A stretch of DNA of 39,140 bases, from positions 1 to 39,140 of the forward strand of contig JAMYHL010000151.1 in assembly GCA_025531455.1 (NCBI GenBank), written 5' to 3'. The notes beneath the pieces were generated by a model that was not told the origin of the DNA, did not search any database, and worked only from the letters and a program-made list of their open reading frames with translations. The position numbers and the translations under genes were made by a program. Each line of letters opens with the position of its first letter. Position 1 is the first letter of the stretch. This DNA comes from Apiotrichum sp. Y4204. Lineage: Eukaryota > Basidiomycota > Tremellomycetes > Trichosporonales > Trichosporonaceae. Of this stretch, positions 10,825-21,707 are shown one piece after another.

Positions 10825-13685
10825 TGAGAGGGGTGTGGGGTGTGGGGAAAGTGGAAAGGGGAGGGAAGGAGAGTGGACGGTGCTGTTCGAGCTTATGAGC
10901 GTAAGCTTGAGCAGAGGCTAGGAAGCGGAGGGCGACGCGTTTGGTCGGTGCTGTGCGTGTCGAGATTGATGTGTTGGTGGCGAGTGCGAAGACGAATCAA
11001 GAGGTCGTTGTTGGTCGCGTTGTAGATGAGGGTGGGTGATGAATAATAGCCTGGCAGTTGTGTGGAATGGAAATGGAAGTGAAAGAAAATGAGATGATGA
11101 AATTGATAGTAGTGGATAAGGTGTGTGTGTTTGATGAGACTTTAATTTGTTGATTCCTTTTCCAGATATTATCAGCACGTCAAACAAGAAAAAAAAAAAG
11201 GGGGTGGAAGGTGGAAAGTGAGAATGTGGATTTCTTTAGATGTCTTGGAAGATTGCAAAGTGGACGCGAGACAGACCTTGACGGCAAGGACAAGGAATTC
11301 TAAACTCGGCTCGGTTTCTCAGATCGCAACAGGGCATGCAGACAAGCAGCTTGCATGCTAGCAAGCCATGCACTCGACTCTGCTCGCCACAAGTCGACTC
11401 GCGACTCGAGCTCGAGCACCGGGTCGCCCGACGACCCTGTCCGGGCGCGGAACACCCGGCTGGGCGCTGGGCTGGGCTCTCTGCGTCCACCCCGCCTTGT
11501 GCCCCGACTCCGAATCCTGCCCACCGGTAACTCCAGCCAGCCTCGCTCTGTGTTGTTCTCCGCTTGGCGCGCAGGGTCGCGCGCCGTATTGCAGGGCGGG
11601 GTGGCTCCGAACGAACAACAACTACTTAAGGCTCCGAAGTTTGCTCCGGCGTGAACCGACCTGGCCGTCTTTCGGCACGGCGCGTCTCCCATATTGACAT
11701 TGCCAAGGCACAGAACGCGACTGGTTTTGAGACTCTGAACTCACCTTGGTCCGTGGTTCGTGGTCTCTGACTTGACACAGCGGCTGATTCCTTTGCGGGT
11801 CTGTGTGATTCCTTGCTTGCTGATTTGCTCGACGGCCTCGGCGACAACAGCGACAGTGGACGATGGACGGAGGCCCCTTGGCCCATTGTTGAAGGCTTTG
11901 TGGATGCCCACCCGTTGTCTGTTCACCAGCGCAGGATTGTGTGGATGGGCATGGGGGGACAGTCAATTAGGACTGGGATTAGAATTCAGCTCTATGACTA
12001 ATCTCCTCCACCAGTGGGCGATTACAACGGAATTCTAATGCCACTTGGCCATTTTCCGGTAACGTCCTGACCGGAGAAAGGGTCAACGACATGAGCGAGG
12101 ATAGTGGAGTGATAAGTGACCGTCGAGAGGAAAATCTTAGTACACGCCATTATTTCCAAGTGGAGGCGGAGCCGGGGGTGGCGACAACGGCGAAGACCGA
12201 CGCCATGCAGGGAGTCGTGGATATACGGAAGTGAAGACGGATGTCGGGGATATATCGATATACAGGTCTCTTCACCTCACGTCCTCGAAAACTGGTTGAC
12301 AGTCGACATTGTTACACTTTCCACAATCACAAGGTCTGCAAGAAATGGGTGCAGTCGCCGCTCTTGAACAGTTCAGATCGCGTGCGTAGAGATCGATTGT
12401 CTAATTCCGCCAGTCCCATTGCTCCAACGGCAGTGAAAGGGACAGGTCCAACACCGGACTGCGCGACTGCGCTGGGCGGTGCGCGCCACAGATCCAGCTC
12501 CATGCCAAGCCACCAGGAGGAATTTGATCGTGCTCATCTAAACGCGCTGCGCAGTCGGGAACGAGTTTCGCTTGACCTGCAGCAGCTTAACGCTCGGGGC
12601 AGCCTCTGGGTGTCCGGATGCGGCGACTGCTCAATGCGGCGACTGTCAGCGCTGTTACGCGTTGCGGCCAATGGCCGGGCAGTCCACGTGTGCGACATTA
12701 TATCCGGATATTACAGATGAACGTGAGCAGAACATTAGCGCGAACACTACAGACGGACACGCGCCCTGGATCGAATGAGAGGCGCGATGACGCACACCGA
12801 ACAGTGAGATCTGCCATTGCGAGAGCACCGAGATGGTCGCTTCTACTCGCTTCACATGCTTCACACAGTGCCGCGGAGAGCGCGGGTGGCGTCGGAGATG
12901 AGCGGCAGGCACTCCGGGGAATTACAGGTACTGGACTGGAGGTTACTCGCCAGCCACGAGTCCAGCTCTGGAGTCGACTACCGTGCGTCATTGTCACTAC
13001 CGTGCGTTCCAGTTCATGCATCTAATAAGGTTGGCCGTGCATGGAAGGTTGGCCAGTTCGCCGCTAATCATCGAGCCAAGACCAGCGGCCAGCTATGACG
13101 TCGCTTGCTAGCGGCTGGATGTGACGTTTATCTCGTGTCCGCTCTCGGAATCGTCAGAAATGAGCGGCCGTTGTATCTCTATCTCGACGACGGAGATGGT
13201 AACTATCATTGAGAGCTGCCAGGGCCGTTGGCAGGGGAGTGGGACGCGAGGGGTAGGATGTCTTCCGGAACTGCACGAGATATGGAGATGCATCGCCCGA
13301 TGCGCAGACACCGACGCCCTCGTGCCCAACAGTTCTCTCCTCGACGGGGATAGGCCGCAATCCGCTTCATATCAGTCACCTGCTCGAGTTGCGCCAGTCG
13401 CACAGCCAACAGCCCGTAGCCTACAGTAAGAGTTAGTCCAATGGCGTTGGGGGTTGGGTGTGGCGGCGCCCGTGCCCCGCCCTCGCTATCTCATGTTTTG
13501 TGTGTATACTTCATTAGTACTCGAGCCGCCGCCCTATCAGCGTAGCGCGCTTTGCGACCTGGTCTATACTCTGCAGCGGTGTGCTATTCAAGCGCGCACA
13601 GCATCCTCGCACCAGCAGGTTGGGCTGCGGGCGCATGCCGCGTATGCCTCCCGCCACCGGAGATGAAGGAGATACGGCTGGCGAT

Positions 13686-13754
13686 AGGATGTGATAGGAT
13701 CCTGGATCCTGTAAGAGCTATAGGATTATGCAGGATGCTCTAGGATCCAGGATG
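13686..13754. repeat. 46-bp-period imperfect tandem repeat with phased GGAT words
   Basis: Two units starting at 13686 and 13732 share AGGAT-N5-AGGATCC-(T/A)GGAT. The words GGAT fall 10 and 7 bases apart in each unit, and GGATCC palindromes occur in both. Further GGAT copies continue to 13785. Confidence 0.75.
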
Positions 13755-15037
13755 TTGTTGAGTTGTTGAGGATATCCGGATGGATACGGACGATCGGGCG
13801 CCGACGGAGCTGGGGGGCCGTGGATCCGTGCATCCGTAGGCTTGGGATGTGCCGTGAATAGCATGAGAGGAGAGGGATTTGGTGAGACTCGCGCGCTCCG
13901 ATTTGCATGATTCGCGTGCAAACTAGCCGGTTTAGGAGCTTTTCTTTTGGGATGGTGATCGTGGGAGGCTGGTAGAAGGTAGGCCGCGAGGCACACGAAG
14001 AGAGGACGGGGGAAGAGAGAGGGCTGAACTGTGGGTCCAGGGAAAGCGAGAGGGGGAAGGGAAGGAAGGACGAGTTTAAACTGCAGCAATCCTTCGCAAT
14101 CCTTTGCGATCCTCGCGAGGGGGAAGGGGGGGCAGATCCCTGTCTGTGCTCAGGGGAAGGTAGAGTAGCGGCGACGTCATCGCGAAAAGAGAGGGCGGGG
14201 AAAAGGGGAAAAGGACAGGAGCACTCTACTCCGATCTCTTACGATCCATTACATAGACTTCTAAGATCGACTGATCATTATGGTGGCACTTATGCATTGT
14301 ACGTGCAGGACGCCCTCCATTGCGCAGAGCTTTTGGGCGCGCGTGGTGGCGTCCTGCCCGCTTCAGTCCAATCAGTCCGCTTCGCTAGTCCTAGAATGTA
14401 GCCGCAAGTGTGCGCGCAGCAGCGCGCGCAGCCGTGGCGCAGAGGCAGACAGCCATAACATCTCTTGTCCGAGGATCGTGAGTCAGATCGAGCAGCACAG
14501 CCGAGAGGCCGCGAGACATGGAAGACATGGAAGACATGGGGATGGGGTGGATGGGAGGGAGGGAGCTACAACGGCTGCGCGCTGTGCAAGTGTGGCCTTT
14601 GCATTCCCCCCGGGTTCCATACCGTGTTCCATTCAGCAGCCGACGAGGGGTCGCTCTCGTAATCTTCCCAGCATCACCCGGGCTGCAGTATGCCATCCGA
14701 CACTGGCGCTTAACCCAATGCGGGCACGGGGCGAGAGCAAGCGCGACGTGCGCGACAAGGCCCATCCAGGACCCAAGGTCGGTCCTCGGTTTGAGTCGTG
14801 TTGCTCTCCTCCCGGCCCTCCTCCCCACCCAGGCCATCACGCTGTATCTACCTGAGAAGCGTACGGGTGAAAGTCAGAGCTTGTCCGGAATGCCTTCACT
14901 TGACAACCGCAGCAGATACAGAATGCAGCTGACTTTCATCCAGTCCCGACACACAAGAGGCAGATCTAGATCCTCTCGGTGTGGTTTCCATCGCGTCCAT
15001 CTAGAGTGCTGCGCAGTTGCTGTCGCTCTGTCACAGC

Positions 15038-15072
15038 CCCCCGGCTGCAGCCGCTGCAGCCGCTGCAGCCTC
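15038..15072. repeat. 9-bp tandem repeat (CTGCAGCCG)
   Basis: About three and a half copies of a 9-bp unit containing the palindrome CTGCAG run through this short stretch of the gene-poor region. Confidence 0.75.
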
Positions 15073-15209
15073 GCATCCTCGTTGTATGCACTACTGCACA
15101 CTCGTGCTGCCATTCTCGTTACTGTCCCCGTCTCCCCATCCTGGACATCCTGGGCAGGTCGGCATCCCACATCCCTGGCAATCAATCTGGTCAGGCATTG
15201 CGTGCCGTG

Positions 15210-15229
15210 TGCTGCTGCTGCTGCTGCTG
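15210..15229. repeat. CTG triplet repeat
   Basis: Six to seven uninterrupted copies of CTG on the plus strand, outside any supported coding sequence. A looser CAG/CAA run lies at about 15557-15593. Confidence 0.85.
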
Positions 15230-15689
15230 TGCAGTTTGCTTTCCCTTCACAGCCCACTCGCCATTAGATGTGCTGTCTCTCTCCCTCCCCCCTCTGCTAT
15301 TCTGCCTATGTTCCTCGATTCCCTATGTTCTCCTCAGGGCTGTAGGTATCTTGTCCCATGTGTGGATGGATGCCGTGCCTGGAGAGCCGGACGACATCAT
15401 ATGCGCACATGCGACGACATCATGCGCAGTCACCCTCACTTGCCAGTCCGTCCTCCCCTCTCAGCTCTCAGTTCTCTGCCATTTTGGTGTGTAGTAGTGA
15501 GCTTGACAATAGAGTACAGGCGTGACATTCGACAATGAACCGATGCGAGTCACGAGTACCAGCAACAGCAGTAGCAACAGCAACAGCTGCAGGGGAGAGA
15601 CGGACGTGAGCCGCCCGAGGCCGAGAGAGCCGCGCGAGCCGAAATCGCGCTAGAAGCTAGTGGATCAGTTGTCCTCTCCCCTCGGGTCC

Positions 15690-15907
15690 TCCTCCTCCCG
15701 CCCCCATCCTCACGTTCCCTCATCCCACAAATAGGACCATCCCCTCTGCCCTCCTTCCCTTGCCTTACCACTCTCTACCCCCCTGCTCCCAGCACCCTCC
15801 CTCTGTCTCGGCCCCCTCTTTCCCATTCTCATATATCAATCATCTCATCATCTCCTCAAACCCCCTTTCTCCTCCTCCTCACGACCATCACTCTCATCTC
15901 ATCCACA
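15690..15907 (+). promoter_or_regulatory. Pyrimidine-rich promoter/leader of the GPI-protein gene
   Basis: A nearly continuous C/T-rich tract on the plus strand with a TATA-like CATATATCA near 15829-15837, about 70 bases before the ATG. The leader then reads CATCTC-rich into ATCCACA-ATG. The layout is typical of strongly expressed fungal genes; the exact transcription start cannot be read from the sequence. Confidence 0.45.
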
Positions 15908-17041
15908 ATGCTCAACAACGTCCTCGCCACCGCCATCCTCACCGCCGCGGCCGTCCTCGCCCAGAGCGGACTCACCATTGACACTCCGGTACGTACTCGG
16001 GCCGCCGCCATGGTCCAATGGCGATCTCCAAGCTCGTAATCCAATGCTGACTGATGTTTCCCCCCCACTCGCATCCGCTGTCCCGTTACTGCTATCGTTC
16101 AATGTAACTCGCGCTTTCCCTCCATCTCGATGCCTTGTCCCCGTCGCCTCTATCGTTTCCCCAACAGTCTTCCCTCACCCAGTGCCAGCCCGTCCTCGTC
16201 AAGTGGCACAATGGTCAAGCCCCCTACATTATGTGAGTATTCCGTGGTCGGACATGTGGGTCCGGTCGGATGCCGCAAGTGGAAAACGCGAAGGCTGGAT
16301 GGCAGCCAGGGCCAGTAGTTGCAATGGCTACCAAAGTATCCAAACATGACGATTCTGTTTGCAGCAGTTGGATGTGCCCACTGTGAAACACTGCCCTCCC
16401 GCCGTCACTGCGCGTGTTCCGTCCATGTCCAAATCTAGCCCCCTGTTCCCCGCTAACAACTCAGCAAGGTCATCCCCGGTGGCCAGCAGAGCGCCCCGCC
16501 TCTGAAGACCCTTTCGGACAACACCAACGCCAACGAGCTCACCTGGATGGTTGACCTTGCTCCTCAGGAGATCAACATTGGTGTCACTGACGCCACTGGA
16601 AACACCATGTTCACCGCCCCCGTCAAGATCAACGCTGGCAGCAGCACCGCGTGCATGAACTCGACTGGCAACTCGACCAACGTCACCCCGGGCCAGCCCG
16701 GCGCCGGTGGCGGCAACACCGGCGGCGGCTCTCAGACTGACGGTGGTGCCGGCGGTAACACCATGAGCACCGATGCCGGTAGCAACACCCAGTCTGGCTC
16801 GGCCCCTGCCACCCAGTCTGGCTCGGCTCCTGCCACCCAGCAGACCGGCGGCCAGCAGACCGGCACCACCTCCCAGACCGGCGGAGCCAACCCCCCTGCC
16901 ACCAGCGCCCCCTCGGCCTCCGGCAGCCAGACCGGTACCGGTGCCCCCCCTGCCCAGTCGTCCAAGCCCAGCAGCGCCATGAAGCTCGCCTCGGTCCCTG
17001 CTGCTGCCTTCGTCGCGGCTGCCCTCTACCTTTCGCTCTAA
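15908..17041 (+). CDS. Secreted Kre9/Knh1-domain, Ser/Thr-rich GPI-anchored wall protein
   Basis: Exons 15908-15988, 16168-16232 and 16465-17041 give 240 residues. An N-terminal signal peptide (MLNNVLATAILTAAAVLAQS) is followed by the beta-sandwich domain of the Ser/Thr-rich GPI-anchored family related to Kre9/Knh1. Its marks are LTQCQPVLVKW, the aromatic APYI, the IPGGQ turn, TWMVDL and a paired Cys in STACMNS. The second half is low-complexity Gly/Ser/Thr/Gln with three overlapping N-glycosylation sequons (NST, NST, NVT). It ends in a hydrophobic tail, VPAAAFVAAALYLSL, after a small-residue site, the pattern of a GPI signal. Such proteins are put in the plasma membrane or cell wall; a beta-1,6-glucan role is known only for the Kre9/Knh1 members. 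Introns are long for this window (179 and 232 nt). The gene stands alone between two gene-poor regions. Confidence 0.88.
16787..16834 (+). repeat. 24-bp tandem repeat coding TQSGSAPA twice
   Basis: Two copies that differ only at one third-codon base, inside the Ser/Thr stalk of the GPI protein. Such repeats change copy number easily and set stalk length. Confidence 0.85.
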
Positions 17042-17700
17042 GCGCGAAAACGAGAGACTCGGGCACGGGGCAGGTATTCATGTACCTCTCCTCGTGTCCG
17101 CAGTCCCCTCCGGACGACGGAGCTCGACGTCGACGGCATTGCAATGGGACGATGGGCGCATTTTTCGCTTCTCTCCTTTTTTTCCCCCTTCATTCGTAAT
17201 GATATATCCATAAGTTCATGGCAACCAACGCGACGCCTAATAGCTTGTTAGTTCGCATGCAATCGTGAAGCGTCGCCAGCAGCAGCAATTTAGGAAGACG
17301 AGTGACTAACGACGTGAGTGTCAGGTAGTAACGTACAGGTGTAGCTCTACCAACATAGCAAAGGTGTGTGTTTCTCACGCAGTCTCACCAGTGACCTCCA
17401 CACAACACTAACCGCCCAATGCAAGACAAGTCAGAGAAATATTTCGGGGAACGGTTTGCGGAATGTCTTCCAGCGCTCTCGTGAACTGTTCCGCAGCAGT
17501 GAACACTAGGGCGAGTGCAGCGCCGCATCCGGTATCGGCGGCCTGCTTGCCATTGATTCTGTCGCAGAATAGCAACACCGCAGCAAGAACGCCATGATAC
17601 CCTTCGGCCTCTGGTACGTCCAGTGTTTGTTGTCCGCCCAATGCAATGTATGCTGCGCTGGTGCCCTAGGGCCGGGGGCCGGGGGTCTGGCGCGTGCGCG

Positions 17701-19330
17701 CGTGTCCTGTGTATTCCGCGTGTTGCGAGTCCTGGACGTCCTGGCGATCCGAAATTGTGTGTCGAGCCGGATTGACGAGCGGCGATCCGAATAGCTCCAA
17801 CGGGCCAGCGGCCAGCGGTTCGGATCAGCGCATCAGCGGCCAGCCCTCGAAAAACCGATTCATACCAAGCAGAGACGGAAACGAGCCGGGGCCCGAGGTT
17901 CCTCGACGCCCGTCGATCATCCACATGGCGTTTAGACCTAAACGGATGCGCTGACGATCTGACGAGCTGCGACGTCGATCCAGCATCACAGGAGCCAGGG
18001 GATCACCGACACGGCTGCGCGTCTGCGGGCCGGGGTGCCGATGCTGGCGATCATGAAAGCCGCGTAGACGAGACCCAGCAGTCTGGTAGCTGGTAGGGAG
18101 CTGGTAGAGACGAACGATCTATGGCCGGATCTATGGTCGCCAGAGATCCGCGATCTGCAGGGGCGCAGGGGCGTAGACGATCCACACACGCAAAACAAAC
18201 TAGACGCTTTAGGGCGATCGATGGGATCGGCGATCGAGGATCTGTGTATTTCTGGACACATCAGAGATCGGAGAGGGGCGTTAACATTATCGCGGGTGTC
18301 AGTATGTGCGCTGATCAACGGCGCACTCTTAAGCAAGCGATGGAAGGCCTAGTCGCGGACGTCTCATTGTCGACATGGACAGGCCGACGGTCGACCTAGG
18401 GCGATCTACCGCGAGTGTCGATGGCAATGCCAACAGGACGTGAGATCAAGAAGAACTGGGAACCACAGATGTACGCTATCGAATGACATCGAGCGGAGAG
18501 TTCGTCACAGAAAACCAAGCCGACTCAATCCTCTTCCGACATCCCACATCGGTCCTTTGCTGTTCTCTATCGCACCAGAACATCCGCACAACTCCGGGGC
18601 TCCAGAAACCATTCCGTCCGTCATGGAATCCACGGCCCGCAATGGGGGTCTGAGCATCGGGGGTGGTGGTGGCGACATCTTGGCGGAGAGTATAGTGCTG
18701 CGCAAATCCCATCACGCCCAGACCAGCCATGAGTAACGCCCGCCGCTGGCGAACAATGGATCAATGGAGCCGCCGCGGGCGGTGGCGTGCGGCTGGAATA
18801 TGCCTGTGATGGATCATAGATCATAGATCTCGCCCTCCGCTGGAATGGAGTTTGGGGATCAGTGATCAGTAGATCCGTCGCAACTGTGTCGGTACGGCGC
18901 CAACTATTGGTGTCGTGTGGGGGATGGGCTGGGGCTGTGGGGCGCGAGTGGGGATCCACAGGCTAAGATACCTCGTGAGGCTGTCAGCCACCGCACTGGC
19001 GCGGGCAGAGGTGTCACCACCATGCGGTATGAGATGAGATATGAGTAAGTATCTGAGATCACGGACATGACATGTCCCGCGGGTCAGTGGATCAGTGGAA
19101 GTGGTTGGTCGGCAAGTTGTGAAGCGTCAAGGAGATGAGGAGGTAGACCACGGTGTTGCTCTGGTGCTCTGGCGAGTTCCATGATCAATGCACGGGGTAC
19201 GCTTTTTCATTCGACTTTTGCACGTTGATAGCTTGCAAAGCATGCAATGTTGCAAAGTTGCAAAGGTCGAGGTGCACTGGAGCATTGCGAATCGGGTAGA
19301 AGAAACTTGTCGTTTCTCGATCGGGGCCAG
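17701..19330. other. GATC-dense segment
   Basis: By hand count there are 21 GATC sites between 17701 and 18480, where about three are expected by chance, and roughly a dozen more to 19330. Many are in CGATCC, CGATCT or GGATC contexts and there is no long exact repeat unit. No gene is supported here. Confidence 0.7.
19233..19265. repeat. Three TTGCAAAG words
   Basis: Copies at 19233-19240, 19250-19257 and 19258-19265; the last two abut directly. A TGCAA word also lies between the first two. They may be clustered protein-binding sites; no factor can be named. Confidence 0.7.
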
Positions 19331-21676
19331 GCACGCACCAAGAGATTATCTCACGGGAAGAGATACCTAGATGCCTACTACCACTAGCACCCACGGCTAA
19401 ATGCATTTATTCCATGTCATGAGTCCATTCCAGTCTCCGCGTCGTCATCATCAACATCTCTATCTTGATTCTTAGCTTTACTCCGCCTGTTGTTGATAAC
19501 TCCAATCGTTATCGCCAATCGCTCCAATCGCTGGCGTTGGACGCTCAATCTCCGACACGACCCAGGGCTGGACCCCGCGCTCATCCCTTCTGGCAGCAAG
19601 TCAGCTGCCAGCTTCCTCAACGACCCCGCTCGACCTTGAGATCTGAGACCCGCACAGCTCGTGGAGCGCTTCGACGGCCCCGATCAGGACACCGGATCCA
19701 GGACCTGACAGGCGAGCTGGAAACTGGACGCGGAGAAAGAGAGAAGGATTCCAACGCTTGGCAAAGCCGCATACGCGTGCACACCCGAATTCCAGGTGCG
19801 TCCTTCTTGCAAAGCTGTTCTAGCTGTTCTGTTGCTCTATTCCTCCCCCTGTCCTGGGGCCTGGTAGGTCTGCTTCTCGTCCTGCCTCGCGTCTTGTGCA
19901 TGCTCTGGGCTCTGGGTCTCTGCCTGCGGGATTTCAACGCTGTTTGGCGTGCATTACCGCTGCTGGTGGCCTGTTGGCCCGCTGGACGCCTCCTGGACTG
20001 CGCCGCCCAGCCACCGCCGGCCCGCGGCACCCATACTCGCAACCCACCGGGCCTGATCCTCCTGCGCAACTTTTGTTCCCCCTGGATCCCGCCTGCTCCT
20101 CCGGTTTTCTTATTTCCTTGGTCTCCTGTTCTGGTGCTTGATCCTCTGATCCTCTACGATCATTCTGGACGGGTGTGCGCAGTGCCAAGAAGATCCTATG
20201 GCGCGAGCGACGGGCAACGAGCGACGAGCCCTACCCTTTCTCGTCGACACATTCCGCGGAGTGTGGTCGCAGTTCCTCCCTTTTGAACGTGTTCTACTCG
20301 TGTCTCCAACCATTTTGCCCAACCCTTCGGATCCCTGTTCCGCGCCCTACCACCTCCAGCCAGCTAACGACCAAGCGCTCAGTGCGAGTACGCCCGCTCG
20401 AGAGTCTCGATACCGGTCCGTGTTCCGTGATCGGCTGCGCAGCAGTTGCTCGTGCGCCTCGTTCCCAAGCCCAAGTCCGAAATTCTGGTACAGTTGAAAC
20501 CTGTGCGTCTCTTCTCTCTCCATCACGCTCTTGCCTCCACCCAGTCTCTGGGTCTCTGGAACGTCACTCGCTGGGCACGCGTCGCGGTCGATCGAATATT
20601 GCAAGCCGCCGGCGCGTGCACTGGGCAGATGCGATGGCGACATTGTGGGACGGCGGCATTCGCTTGGCAAGTGACAATAAGCAGTAGAATGGCATCCGCC
20701 ACTGCCAGCGCCGCTGGCGGCTGATTTCTCTCGCAACGTGCTCCCTACTGTCTGTCGTCGGTGCTCGGTTGAGCCGCAGGCTCGCGTCGGGTCGGGATTG
20801 GAGCCGATCCATAAGCGCGATTCCGACATGCACCGGATCCATGCCACTTCAGCTTGGGAGCTCCGCGTGCAGGCCTGTTGAGCTTGGAGGCATTGCGGCC
20901 CAGAGTATCTAAATGCGAGGCCGAGGAACCAAGAGGCCAGCCAGGAGGGTGAAATCGATTTGCTGCGGGCTTGAACTCGAGCGTCAAACTTCGAGACATG
21001 CGAGACACGGCGGCGGTCGGATGGCGCCGCCACAGGTGCTGGCCAACGCCGCCACCGCCTACCCATTGCCCTGGTGTCTCTGTCCTTAGACGTCTTGGAG
21101 CGTTAAGCTGGCAGGCAAAAACCATCTTCATCTGCATCTCGATTGTCCTGGGTCCTGCGTCCCTTGTCCGACCTCACCATCTGGCAATGGCGCCTTTTGC
21201 CCTCTGTGTCCGCGCCGTCTGACATTTTGTTGGCTCCTACTGTACCTGCCCTTCCCCCAATCCAACCCTTGTCCACGGACCTCGCTCATTCCTCGTTCCA
21301 TCCTGAGGTCTGGCAATTACTGACTTGTAGCACAGGAAGTCGCGCACAATAGCGCCAACGCCTCCAACAGTGCCTCAAGCCTCGTCATCGTCGGTCCCCA
21401 CCCCACAAAAGTTTATCCCCGCGGTCCGCGACACCCTCTACATTCGGCACGGCACTCGGCACTGTACGGAGCTACGGGGTGCTTCTTCTGGATCTTTATC
21501 ATCGTTTTCCAGAGGTTTGTGACCACCACCTGCGATCCTGGGATTGCGCAGCCCTATCTCCACCTGCCAACCCCCTCGCGTTGATTGTCGGTTGAGGAAC
21601 GCAAACGTGCAAACACAGTAAGTTGTCGAGTGCCCATCAACGCAAGTCGCAACTCGGGTCTCTGGCACTGGGGATC

Positions 21677-21707
21677 GTGGCGGGGGGGCTCGATCCCTCT
21701 GCGCCAC
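21677..21707. other. G/C-rich stem-loop with tRNA-box-like words
   Basis: GTGGCG at 21677-21682 pairs with CGCCAC at 21702-21707. Inside it a G run pairs with CCCTCT around the loop CTCGAT. On the minus strand the same bases read TGGCGCAGAGGG, a match to the polymerase III A-box pattern, and on the plus strand GGCTCGATCCC resembles a B box. A full tRNA cloverleaf cannot be drawn. Confidence 0.4.

Larger units (their letters stand above)
10825..15907. other. Gene-poor 5-kb region
   Basis: No open frame here carries a recognisable domain, and I could not build a spliced gene with family support on either strand. Visible content is a perfect 12-bp palindrome at 12251-12262, a GGAT-rich 46-bp repeat near 13.7 kb, a two-copy 9-bp repeat GAAGACATG around 14515-14540, CTG/CAG-type repeats at 15.0-15.6 kb and, from about 15670, a C/T-rich promoter for the GPI-protein gene. 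The left edge serves as the GIS2 upstream region. I see no reverse transcriptase, transposase or terminal repeats. Confidence 0.6.

Noticed and set aside
14518..15267. 249-codon plus-strand frame
   Set aside because: Composed partly of CTG and CTGCAGCCG repeats and shows no conserved motif.
17385..17924. 179-codon minus-strand frame
   Set aside because: No domain, atypical composition, and it lies in the GATC-rich segment.
19465..20286. 273-codon plus-strand frame in the gene-poor region, with a hydrophobic patch
   Set aside because: The Leu/Ala-rich patch is too Arg/Pro-interrupted for a clean membrane domain, codon use is unlike the genuine genes, and no splice sites extend it into a family.
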